From positions 1 to 5,785 of the forward strand of contig JAITWD010000168.1 of assembly GCA_031285465.1 (NCBI GenBank): a stretch of DNA of 5,785 bases, written 5' to 3'. Origin of the DNA: Lachnospiraceae bacterium. Lineage in GTDB: Bacteria; Bacillota; Clostridia; Lachnospirales; Lachnospiraceae. Positions 1-5,637 of this stretch are shown piece after piece (the stretch's first letter is position 1; each line of letters starts with the position of its first letter). A program made the position numbers and the translations under genes. A model generated the notes under the pieces. It made no database searches, was not told the origin of the DNA, and worked only from the letters and a program-made list of their open reading frames with translations.

Positions 1-171
1 GTTTTTATAACAGAGATTTAACCCTTCAAAGCCCAGTGGTCACTATATGTACCACCAGTTTAACATTCAACAATTCTACGTTCTGCCCACACAGTTTATT
101 TATATATTTTGTGTGCATCTTAGAACAAACAGCGATTATTTAATATATCAAAAGAAAATGAAAGGGAATAA

Positions 172-203
172 GTAAATAATTACCATTTATTTTCATTATT
201 TAC
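172..203 (-). terminator. Weak AT-rich terminator candidate after prfA
   Basis: GTAAATAAT (172-180) and ATTATTTAC (195-203) form a perfect 9-bp stem with a 14-nt loop, starting 11 nt past the prfA stop. On the minus strand a pyrimidine-rich stretch (TTATTCCCTTTC) follows. With only one G-C pair the stem is weak, so this is tentative. The rest of 1-171 is AT-rich and shows no gene; it also holds a CACACA/TGTGTG inverted repeat at 88-115. Confidence 0.3.
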
Positions 204-214
204 CATTTTACCAA

Positions 215-1303
215 TCAACCCTGTTCATTTAGCCGGCTTAATTTGGCCGCCTGATCGGCAGCGATCAGACTGTCAATGATCTCCTCCAAATCGCCATTCA
301 TCACCCCATCCAACCGGTGTAAGGTCAGTTTGATCCGGTGATCGGTCACCCGTCCCTGCGGAAAGTTATAGGTCCGGATCTTCTCCGAACGGTCGCCGGT
401 ACCCACCTGACTTTTGCGTAGCTGCGCCTCGGCATCGTGCTGCTTCTCCTGCTCTAACTCATACAGCTTGGCACGCAGGACCTTCAATGCTTTATCTTTA
501 TTTTTAAGCTGACTCTTTTCATCCTGGCAGGAAATGACGATACCGGTCGGCAAGTGGGTCAGACGGACCGCCGAATCGGTCGTATTGACACACTGACCAC
601 CGTTTCCCGATGCCCGGAAGACATCAAACTTACAATCATTGATATCCAGGGCCACCTCCACCTCTTCCACCTCTGGCATGATCGCCACCGTAATGGTTGA
701 GGTATGGATCCGGCCGCCCGACTCGGTTTCGGGCACCCGCTGGACCCGGTGGACCCCGCTTTCATATTTAAGTCGGGAGTAGGCACCCTGCCCGTTGATC
801 ATGAAGCTGACATCCTTGACCCCGCCGATGCCGATCTCATCCAGATTGATGGTCTCAATCCCCCAGCGCCGACCTTCCGCGTACTTAACGTACACCCGGT
901 ACATTTCGGCGGCAAAAAGGGCCGCTTCATCACCACCGGCGCCGGCTCTGATCTCGACAATGACATTCTTGTCATCATTGGGATCCTTAGGTAACAGCAG
1001 GATTTTCAACTCATTCTCCAGTTCCTCGATCCGCTTTTTCGCCTCGGATAATTCTTCCTTTAACATGGCGCGCATCTCGTCATCGTGTTCTTCCTCCAGC
1101 ATCGCTACCGAATCGGTCACATCCTGATGACACTGCTTATACTCCCGATAGGCCGTAACGATCGGAGTCAGATCGCTCTGTTCCTTCATCAAACGCCGGA
1201 AACGATCCTGATTACCAACCACCGACGGTTCGTTCAATTCCCCCAGAATCTCTTCAAATCTGATCAATAAATCTTCCAAACGATCAAACACATTAATAAC
1301 CAT
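215..1303 (-). CDS. prfA: Peptide chain release factor 1 (RF1)
   Basis: RF1 recognises UAA and UAG stop codons in the ribosomal A site and triggers hydrolysis of the peptidyl-tRNA ester bond. The product is 362 residues from the ATG at 1303. The catalytic GGQ is at about residues 235-237 within SGNGGQCVNTTDSAVR. The PxT-type stop-codon discriminator is PET at about 191-193 in RVPETESGGRIHTS; RF2 would carry SPF here. The N-terminal part (about 1-105) is helical and charged, as in the family's domain 1, and the RAGAGGDEAALFA motif is at about 119-131. The start is not certain. The reading frame is open up to a TTG at 1342, but that codon lies at the edge of palindromic repeats. The ATG at 1303 has GGA 5 nt upstream. 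A GTG at 1291 gives a 358-residue protein beginning (M)FDRLEDLL, which matches the usual family N-terminus better but leaves GGAAAGG 13 nt away. It is the last gene of the block and follows prmC, whose enzyme modifies this GGQ. Confidence 0.97.
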   Translation of the reverse strand: MVINVFDRLEDLLIRFEEILGELNEPSVVGNQDRFRRLMKEQSDLTPIVTAYREYKQCHQDVTDSVAMLEEEHDDEMRAMLKEELSEAKKRIEELENELKILLLPKDPNDDKNVIVEIRAGAGGDEAALFAAEMYRVYVKYAEGRRWGIETINLDEIGIGGVKDVSFMINGQGAYSRLKYESGVHRVQRVPETESGGRIHTSTITVAIMPEVEEVEVALDINDCKFDVFRASGNGGQCVNTTDSAVRLTHLPTGIVISCQDEKSQLKNKDKALKVLRAKLYELEQEKQHDAEAQLRKSQVGTGDRSEKIRTYNFPQGRVTDHRIKLTLHRLDGVMNGDLEEIIDSLIAADQAAKLSRLNEQG

Positions 1304-1364
1304 GCCTTTCCAGTACCTGCAAACCTTGGGCCGCAGACACAAATTTGCGTGTGCTATTGCTCAC

Positions 1365-1408
1365 ACTAATCCCCATGCTTTTCGCAGATGAAATCTGCGA
1401 AACTGCCA
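1365..1408 (-). repeat. Palindromic repeat copy A
   Basis: A 44-nt copy matching 1442-1484 at every base except one extra C (CCCC against CCC). It holds a perfect 10-bp stem, TTTCGCAGAT (1380-1389) with ATCTGCGAAA (1393-1402), around a 3-nt loop. Confidence 0.9.
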
Positions 1409-1410
1409 GA

Positions 1411-1442
1411 ATAAAAATTTGAAAAATCTATGATTTTTCAAA
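1411..1442 (-). terminator. Terminator-like AT-rich hairpin C between prmC and prfA
   Basis: A perfect 11-bp stem, TTTGAAAAATC (1418-1428) with GATTTTTCAAA (1432-1442), has a 3-nt loop. On the minus strand it is followed at once by TTTTTAT (1417-1411). That is the form of an intrinsic terminator in the direction of prmC to prfA, although the stem has only two G-C pairs. It could reduce prfA transcription relative to prmC. Confidence 0.4.
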
Positions 1443-1484
1443 CTAATCCCATGCTTTTCGCAGATGAAATCTGCGAAACTGCCA
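1442..1484 (-). repeat. Palindromic repeat copy B
   Basis: A 43-nt copy of the 1365-1408 repeat in the same orientation. The same 10-bp stem lies at 1456-1465 and 1469-1478 with a GAA loop (plus strand). The identity of both copies suggests recent duplication or active conversion. Confidence 0.9.
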
Positions 1485-1512
1485 AACCTGGCATTACTTG
1501 GGAAATCCCGAC

Positions 1513-2355
1513 TTAATCAATGTTTCCCTTGATCCGTCCTCCGATCACCCGATCAAGCCCGGACAGATCCTGCGTCACTGTCACATCAAGATAACCCGCC
1601 GCGACCATCATCCCGGTCACCGCCTCGGCCTGATCAAAGCCTATCTCCAAAAAGAGTCGACCCTCCGGCAATAAAAAATCGCCCGCCTGTGCCACGATCC
1701 GCCGGTAAAAAGCCAGACCATCCTCTTCCCCATCCAGTGCTACCATCGGCTCGTAATCTCTGACCTCCGGCATCAGCCCATCAATAACCGCCCGCGGAAT
1801 ATAGGGCGGATTGGAAACAATAATATCATAGCGTCCGGTCACCGCCGTAAACAGATCGCTCAAAAGCCACTCGGCCGTACAGTTAAGATGATCTGCATTG
1901 TCCGCCGCCACTGCCAGTGCCGCGGGCGAACTATCCACCCCGATACCGCGACAATTATTGGAATAATTCAATACACTCAGCAAAATACAGCCCGAACCGG
2001 TACACATGTCTAAGATCGCCTGTCCATCGTGCCGATAGCGCAGAACCTCCTCCACCAGTATTTCGGTATCCTGACGCGGAATCAACACCTGTGGTGTCAC
2101 AATAAACCTAAGCCCCATAAATTCCTGATAGCCCAGGATATACTGTAACGGTTTACGGCTTCTCCGCTGGTCAATATGATCGGCGTAGGTCTTCTCCTGC
2201 TCCGGCAATACCACCCGGTCGCCATGCACCAACAGATCATGCTTTCCGGTCCGACAGACCGCCTCCAATAATAAACGGGCATCCAATCGGCCCTCGTCGA
2301 TACCTGCCGATAACAGCCGGTCACTGCCCCATTCATATAGTGTTCGATAATCCAT
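1513..2355 (-). CDS. prmC: Peptide chain release factor N5-glutamine methyltransferase
   Basis: PrmC transfers a methyl group from S-adenosylmethionine to the glutamine of the GGQ motif in RF1 and RF2, which raises termination efficiency. The product is 280 residues, the normal family length. Residues 1-75 form the helical N-terminal substrate-binding region. The LIPRQDTEILVE segment at about 91-102 is the family signature before the Rossmann fold. The SAM-binding motif I is ILDMCTGSGCI at about 114-124. The catalytic NPPY is at 182-185 in IVSNPPYIP and contacts the target glutamine amide. The gene starts 2 nt after the stop codon of the DUF1385 gene. The only purine-rich upstream site, GGAG, lies about 13 nt from the ATG inside that gene, so translation is probably coupled to it. 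The substrate gene prfA comes next, but a 209-nt gap of palindromic repeats separates them. I see no damage to the gene. Confidence 0.97.
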   Translation of the reverse strand: MDYRTLYEWGSDRLLSAGIDEGRLDARLLLEAVCRTGKHDLLVHGDRVVLPEQEKTYADHIDQRRSRKPLQYILGYQEFMGLRFIVTPQVLIPRQDTEILVEEVLRYRHDGQAILDMCTGSGCILLSVLNYSNNCRGIGVDSSPAALAVAADNADHLNCTAEWLLSDLFTAVTGRYDIIVSNPPYIPRAVIDGLMPEVRDYEPMVALDGEEDGLAFYRRIVAQAGDFLLPEGRLFLEIGFDQAEAVTGMMVAAGYLDVTVTQDLSGLDRVIGGRIKGNID

Positions 2356-2357
2356 CG

Positions 2358-3389
2358 TTATTGATCCGCTCCCGACTCTATATCACTATCGTCATCGCTA
2401 CCAATACTATCATCATGATCGTTCATCCATTGCTCATCAATATCATAGCCAAAGGTTTCCTTTTGATAGGCTTTCCAGTCAAAAACTGCTTCGACCGCCC
2501 TGATCGCTACCTCGACCATCGATTCATCCGGCTCTCTCGTCGTTATCCGCTGGATCAACATCCCCGGTGCTGACAGGATCCGGACGATAAAATTATCGCT
2601 GCGTCCGGCCCACCGGATCACTTCATAAGAAATGCCTGCGATAACCGGCATCAGGGCGATCCTGGTCAGGCTCTTCAACCAGATATTATCCACCCGGATA
2701 AAGAAAAAGATAAAAATGCTGATAAAGATCACGAAAAACATAAAACTGGTCCCACAGCGCCTATGCAGGCGGGAGCTTCTCATAACATCCCTGACGGTCA
2801 GTGGCCGCCCCTTCTCAATACAGTTGATACATTTATGTTCCGCGCCATGATAGCTATAAAGACGTTTGATATCCTTCATAAAACTGATCACCGACACATA
2901 GGCCAGGAAAATAACAATCCTTAATACCCCTTCTAAAATCGCCACCAGTGAAGCATTTCGGATAAAGCTCTTCATCCAGTTGGAGATAAAAAAAGGTAAC
3001 AGCACAAAAATCCCCAGTGCCAGTGCGACCGAAAAAACCGTCGTCAGCCCCAGCAAAACCTTCTCCGCCTTATCCTTGAAAACCTTGTCGGTCACCTTAT
3101 CAACCGCCGTTGCTTCAGCCTCTTCATCCTCATAAAAAGATGCTGAATAGGTGATGGTCTTCATTCCCAGGACCATCGAATCGATAAAATTAAAAACTCC
3201 GCGGATGAAGGGGAACTCTTTTATCGCTTTGCCCGCCAATATACCACGGAAAATATCGATTTCCACCTCTATCTCGCCGTCCGGCTTCCGAACGGCAATC
3301 GCATACTCATCCTTATGCTTCATCATAACCCCTTCCAACACGGCCTGGCCACCCACACCGCAGGAGAGACTTTTTTTCTTTCCAGCCAT
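2358..3389 (-). CDS. DUF1385 (YqhQ-like) multi-pass membrane protein of unknown function
   Basis: This is a DUF1385 family protein, related to Bacillus YqhQ by my recollection; its biochemical role is unknown. It has 343 residues from the ATG at 3389. The N-terminus carries the family signature GVGGQAVLEGVMMK (about 11-24). Likely membrane segments are at about 112-135, 150-170, 214-232 and 242-254. Between the second and third lie YHGAEHKCINCIE (about 180-192) and HRRCGTSF (about 209-216). Their His, Glu and Cys residues look like possible metal ligands, which is inference. EVIRWAGR (about 256-263) and PGMLIQRITTREPD (about 275-288) are further family motifs. The C-terminal 25 residues are very acidic (DHDDSIGSDDDSDIES). 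An in-frame GTG at 3413 would add eight residues, but the ATG is better: it is preceded by GGAAAGGA and gives the usual MAGKKK-type start. The gene follows the rpmE terminator and is joined to prmC by a 2-nt gap, forming an apparent operon with prmC and prfA. Confidence 0.93.
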   Translation of the reverse strand: MAGKKKSLSCGVGGQAVLEGVMMKHKDEYAIAVRKPDGEIEVEIDIFRGILAGKAIKEFPFIRGVFNFIDSMVLGMKTITYSASFYEDEEAEATAVDKVTDKVFKDKAEKVLLGLTTVFSVALALGIFVLLPFFISNWMKSFIRNASLVAILEGVLRIVIFLAYVSVISFMKDIKRLYSYHGAEHKCINCIEKGRPLTVRDVMRSSRLHRRCGTSFMFFVIFISIFIFFFIRVDNIWLKSLTRIALMPVIAGISYEVIRWAGRSDNFIVRILSAPGMLIQRITTREPDESMVEVAIRAVEAVFDWKAYQKETFGYDIDEQWMNDHDDSIGSDDDSDIESGADQ

Positions 3390-3403
3390 AAATCCTTTCC
3401 TTT

Positions 3404-3426
3404 CTCCGGCCACTCAATTACCGGAG
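3404..3426. repeat. Inverted repeat upstream of the DUF1385 gene
   Basis: CTCCGG (3404-3409) and CCGGAG (3421-3426) flank an 11-nt loop. In the minus-strand RNA this 6-bp GC-rich hairpin ends 14 nt before the ATG at 3389, next to the GGAAAGGA ribosome binding site. It spans the alternative GTG start at 3413, which argues against that start. A regulatory role is possible but unproven. Confidence 0.4.
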
Positions 3427-3453
3427 GTTATTCATGGAATGTACTTTACTATG

Positions 3454-3490
3454 AAACAAAAATAAGGTTGAGATGTGCCACCTCAACCTT
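3454..3490 (-). terminator. Intrinsic terminator after rpmE
   Basis: A perfect 9-bp stem is formed by AAGGTTGAG (3490-3482, minus strand) and CTCAACCTT (3472-3464) with a 9-nt loop. It is followed by ATTTTTGTTT (3463-3454). It starts 13 nt after the rpmE stop. The stem has only four G-C pairs, so termination may be partial, which would feed the DUF1385-prmC-prfA genes by readthrough. Confidence 0.8.
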
Positions 3491-3502
3491 TCCCTTTTCA
3501 AG

Positions 3503-3709
3503 CTATTTGTTTTCCACACCGTATCTACGATTAAACTTATCAATACGACCACGGGCTTGTGCCACCTTCTGTTGCCCGGTATAGAACGGATGACATGCGG
3601 AACAAATTTCTACGTGGATCTCTGCTTTTGTTGAGCCCGTTTCAAATGTATTCCCACAGTTGCAGGTTACCTTCGCCTGATGATATTGGGGATGTAGTCC
3701 TTCTTTCAT
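3503..3709 (-). CDS. rpmE: 50S ribosomal protein L31 (bL31), zinc-binding type
   Basis: L31 is a small protein of the large subunit that sits at the central protuberance and bridges towards the 30S subunit. The 68-residue product has the full length of the family. Four cysteines at positions 16, 18, 36 and 39 (CNC and CSAC) form the zinc ribbon of the C+ type, which family knowledge links to zinc storage; zinc-independent paralogues lack them. Other family marks are MKEGLHPQYH at the start, HPFYTGQQK at 40-48 and GRIDKFNRRYG at 54-64. A strong Shine-Dalgarno sequence, GAGGTGA, ends 4 nt before the ATG. The gene has its own likely promoter just past the rho stop codon, a long leader of about 174 nt, and an intrinsic terminator 13 nt after its stop. 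It therefore looks able to act as a single-gene transcript. Position directly after rho is common in Firmicutes. Confidence 0.98.
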   Translation of the reverse strand: MKEGLHPQYHQAKVTCNCGNTFETGSTKAEIHVEICSACHPFYTGQQKVAQARGRIDKFNRRYGVENK

Positions 3710-3883
3710 TTCTTCACCTCACTATTTAATTCTCGGTTAATTATCTTTAACTGGAACTTTTTTGATTTAGTCATCTGATGGTCATCTCACTTCTAAGCAT
3801 CCGCGCCCTGTAAACCGCTTTAACACCGCTAAACAGAACTTGGCACTAAAAACCAGCACTTGATAAGCCGCCCGAAAACAACC
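3710..3883 (-). ncRNA. Long 5' leader of rpmE, candidate L31 autoregulatory leader
   Basis: From the predicted start near 3883 to the ATG there are about 174 nt without a gene, long for a 68-codon gene. Visible elements on the minus strand are a pair of AGCGGT repeats 11 nt apart (3830-3825 and 3819-3814), a pair of AGATGAC repeats 11 nt apart (3787-3781 and 3776-3770), a GTTAA/TTAAC hairpin at 3751-3736 and the Shine-Dalgarno sequence at 3720-3714. L31 leaders are a described class of ribosomal protein autoregulatory RNA in several phyla, including Firmicutes. I could not fold this one into a known consensus, so the assignment rests on position and length. Confidence 0.35.
3714..3720 (-). 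promoter_or_regulatory. Ribosome binding site of rpmE
   Basis: GAGGTGA on the minus strand, 4 nt before the ATG at 3709, with the GAGG core 7 nt away. This is a strong match to the 16S anti-Shine-Dalgarno and fixes the start. Confidence 0.9.
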
Positions 3884-3889
3884 TCACTA

Positions 3890-3918
3890 AGTGTACCATA
3901 GCTTTATGGGTCTGGCAA
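3890..3918 (-). promoter_or_regulatory. Predicted promoter of rpmE
   Basis: The minus strand has TTGCCA at 3918-3913 (five of six matches to the -35 consensus), a 17-nt spacer, and TACACT at 3895-3890 (four of six to the -10 consensus). The spacer ends in TGG, giving an extended -10 TGn element. The predicted start is near 3883. The promoter begins 24 nt past the rho stop, so rpmE can be expressed apart from rho. Confidence 0.65.
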
Positions 3919-3941
3919 GCTTTTTTTTAAAGTTTTTATGC

Positions 3942-5525
3942 TTATATTAATTTTATTTTCTTGACCATATTTACAAATTCCTGATTATTTCTCGTCTTGG
4001 AGAACATGTCTAAAATCCGGTCGGTTGCCTCTTCCTGCTTCATCCCATTCAGTGCCTTCCGCATAATATTGATCGCTTCCAGCTCATCGGTAGCCAGTAA
4101 CAGGTCTTCCCTCCTGGTACCCGATTTGGGGATATCGATCGCCGGGAAAAGTCGCCGCTCAGAAAGTTTACGATCCAGTACCAGTTCCATATTACCGGTC
4201 CCTTTAAACTCTTCATAAACCACGTCATCCATCTTACTTCCGGTCTCCACCAATGCGGTCGCCAGCACGGTCAACGATCCGCCTTCGCGCATATTACGCG
4301 CCGCGCCGAAGAACCGCTTAGGCATATGTAATGCCGCCGGATCAAGACCACCGGACAGGGTTCGTCCGCTGGGCGGAACCACCTGATTATATGCTCTGGT
4401 CAAGCGGGTGATACTGTCGATCAGAACCACCACATCCCTTCCATGCTCAACCAAACGGCGTCCTCTCTCGATCACCATCTCCGACACCCTTTTATGATGC
4501 TCCGGCAACTCATCGAAGGTGGAATAGATCACCTCGACATTAGGCCCTTCAATGGCTTCTCTGATATCGGTAACCTCTTCCGGGCGCTCATCTATTAATA
4601 GGATGATCAAATGAATATGCGGTGAATTACGCTTGATAGACTTAGCTACATCCTTAAGCAGGGTGGTCTTACCGGCCTTGGGCGGGGAAACGATCATACC
4701 TCTCTGTCCCATGCCCACCGGACTGACCAGATCCATGATCCGCATGGCAACACTGGCTCCCGGCATCTCTAAATGTAAGCGCTTATTAGGAAATATCGGC
4801 GTCATATCTTCAAAATTATAACGGGCGGTAGCCACCTCCGGTGAATAACCATTGATACTTTTAACGATTAAAAGGGCGGCAAACTTCTCCCCCTGAGATT
4901 TAACCCTGGTGCTACCCTCCAAAATATCGCCGGTCTTAAGACCAAATCGGCGGATCTGGCTGGGGGCAACATAAACATCCTTATCACCGGGCAGGTAATT
5001 CTCGCAACGGATAAAGCCATATCCGTCCGGCATCACCTCTAATATCCCGCTGGCAATGATCCCACTGTCTAAATCGGACTGGAAACGTTCCTCTTCCCGC
5101 CGTTCTGGTCGCTCGGTACGCTCCATCCGCTCATTACGCTCGGATCGGTCATATGACTCCGATCGTTCGGTGCGTTCCGGCCGCTCGGTACGTTCCGGTC
5201 GCTCGGTGCGCTCCCCCCGCTCGGTTCGGTCCGGCCGCTCGGTACGCTCCACCCGCTCGGTTCGGTCCGGTCGGTCGGATTCATTCCGATCATGACGCAT
5301 CCGCTGCATCGAGCGTTCCTTTTCCATCCGTTCAGTACGCTCTCGTTCTACCCGCTCCATACGCTCCCGCTCCAGACGTTCTTTCTCGACTTTATCCTTT
5401 TCGTCCTCTTTGAGCATCACATCGATCAGGTCGGCCTTTTTCAACAGAGAGGTTCCGCGCATCCCTCTGGCTTTGGCAATCGCCTTTAAATCGGCAAGTG
5501 CTAATGATTCGTATTTTTCTCTCAT
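3942..5525 (-). CDS. rho: Transcription termination factor Rho with charged repetitive N-terminal insert
   Basis: Rho is a hexameric RNA-dependent ATPase and helicase that loads on C-rich unstructured RNA and ends transcription. The product is 527 residues, against roughly 420-430 for compact Rho proteins. Residues 3-40 are the Rho N-terminal SAP-like domain (LADLKAIAKARG). Residues 41-150 are a low-complexity insert of Arg, Glu, Thr, Asp and Pro, including six tandem [E/D]RTER[x] repeats at 87-122. The cold-shock-like RNA-binding domain spans about 155-225 with GYGFIR at 168-173. The ATPase domain has Walker A PPKAGKTT (281-288), Walker B VVVLIDSITR (365-374), the Q-loop stretch PPSGRTLSGGLDPAA (384-398) and the R-loop KGTGNMEL (441-448). 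All key motifs are intact. The start is well supported by AGGAG 5 nt upstream. A promoter lies about 120 nt upstream of the ATG. No convincing terminator is seen before rpmE, so some transcripts may continue into it. Confidence 0.98.
   Translation of the reverse strand: MREKYESLALADLKAIAKARGMRGTSLLKKADLIDVMLKEDEKDKVEKERLERERMERVERERTERMEKERSMQRMRHDRNESDRPDRTERVERTERPDRTERGERTERPERTERPERTERSESYDRSERNERMERTERPERREEERFQSDLDSGIIASGILEVMPDGYGFIRCENYLPGDKDVYVAPSQIRRFGLKTGDILEGSTRVKSQGEKFAALLIVKSINGYSPEVATARYNFEDMTPIFPNKRLHLEMPGASVAMRIMDLVSPVGMGQRGMIVSPPKAGKTTLLKDVAKSIKRNSPHIHLIILLIDERPEEVTDIREAIEGPNVEVIYSTFDELPEHHKRVSEMVIERGRRLVEHGRDVVVLIDSITRLTRAYNQVVPPSGRTLSGGLDPAALHMPKRFFGAARNMREGGSLTVLATALVETGSKMDDVVYEEFKGTGNMELVLDRKLSERRLFPAIDIPKSGTRREDLLLATDELEAINIMRKALNGMKQEEATDRILDMFSKTRNNQEFVNMVKKIKLI
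5160..5267 (-). repeat. 18-bp tandem repeat inside rho, six copies
   Basis: Six consecutive 18-bp units encode [E/D]RTER followed by V, P, G, P, P and S (Rho residues 87-122). Variation is mostly at third codon positions and in the sixth codon. Related single units occur at residues 62-67 (ERTERM) and 135-140 (ERTERP). The array explains why several other reading frames are open here. Confidence 0.9.
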
Positions 5526-5530
5526 ATAAA

Positions 5531-5535
5531 CTCCT
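5531..5535 (-). promoter_or_regulatory. Ribosome binding site of rho
   Basis: AGGAG on the minus strand, 5 nt before the ATG at 5525. It fixes this ATG as the start and shows that the Rho N-terminal domain is complete. Confidence 0.85.
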
Positions 5536-5542
5536 ATCCGTT

Positions 5543-5570
5543 TGAAATATTTGTGAAATTTGCTTGAAAT
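5543..5570 (-). repeat. Three ATTTCA repeats at exact 11-nt spacing in the rho leader
   Basis: The minus strand has ATTTCA at 5570-5565, 5559-5554 and 5548-5543, each start exactly 11 nt from the next. The repeats lie 8-35 nt upstream of the Shine-Dalgarno sequence, in the predicted 5' untranslated region. They are seen directly. A role as a protein or Rho binding site is inference. Confidence 0.6.
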
Positions 5571-5637
5571 AGTGCTTTTACTTGTGTGATCCGCCTACGG
5601 GAAGGTAAAACAAGATTTGTGATGGATATGCTTTATG

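Larger units (their letters stand above)
1349..1493 (-). mobile_element. Composite palindromic intergenic element between prmC and prfA (REP-like)
   Basis: This non-coding stretch is almost wholly built of hairpins. Read on the minus strand the order is: a TGCCA/TGGCA mini-hairpin (1493-1480), hairpin B (1478-1456), AGCATGGG-ATTAGT, hairpin C (1442-1418), TTTTTATTC, TGGCAG, hairpin A (1402-1380), AGCATGGGG-ATTAGT, hairpin D (1366-1349). It thus holds two tandem units, each made of TGGCAG, a constant CGCAGAT hairpin, a constant linker and a variable hairpin. There is no open reading frame. The layout resembles REP or BIME-type repeats or a non-autonomous miniature element. The repeat structure is seen directly; mobility is inferred. 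Confidence 0.6.

Noticed and set aside
47..175. 42-codon plus-strand open frame downstream of prfA
   Set aside because: No Shine-Dalgarno sequence precedes the ATG, the composition is that of AT-rich intergenic DNA, and the product resembles nothing I recognise.
704..1127. Overlapping plus-strand open frames opposite prfA
   Set aside because: They lie fully antisense to a clear RF1 gene, have no recognisable domains and no good start signals.
1365..1484. Two 43-44-nt repeats with a 33-nt gap, like a minimal CRISPR array
   Set aside because: Only two copies exist. The 33-nt gap contains a perfect 25-nt palindrome and so is not a random spacer, the repeats carry a flanking linker shared with hairpin units, and no cas gene is near.
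3421..3454. GGAGG followed by an ATG on the plus strand at 3434
   Set aside because: The frame stops after six codons. The GGAGG is part of the CTCCGG/CCGGAG inverted repeat.
3896..3920. CCATA-GCTT-TATGG hairpin followed by AAGC and a T run on the plus strand, as a terminator
   Set aside because: The T run is separated from the hairpin by a further stretch, no plus-strand gene leads into it, and on the minus strand the same bases form the spacer of the rpmE promoter.
5056..5295. Plus-strand open frame rich in R, S, V and G, and other open frames over the same stretch
   Set aside because: They are caused by the 18-bp repeat inside rho, which lacks stop codons in several frames. No ribosome binding site or known protein pattern supports them.
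5571..5615. Possible 11-codon leader peptide starting at a TTG in the rho leader
   Set aside because: There is no ribosome binding site, the start codon is rare, and the peptide has no run of regulatory amino acids.
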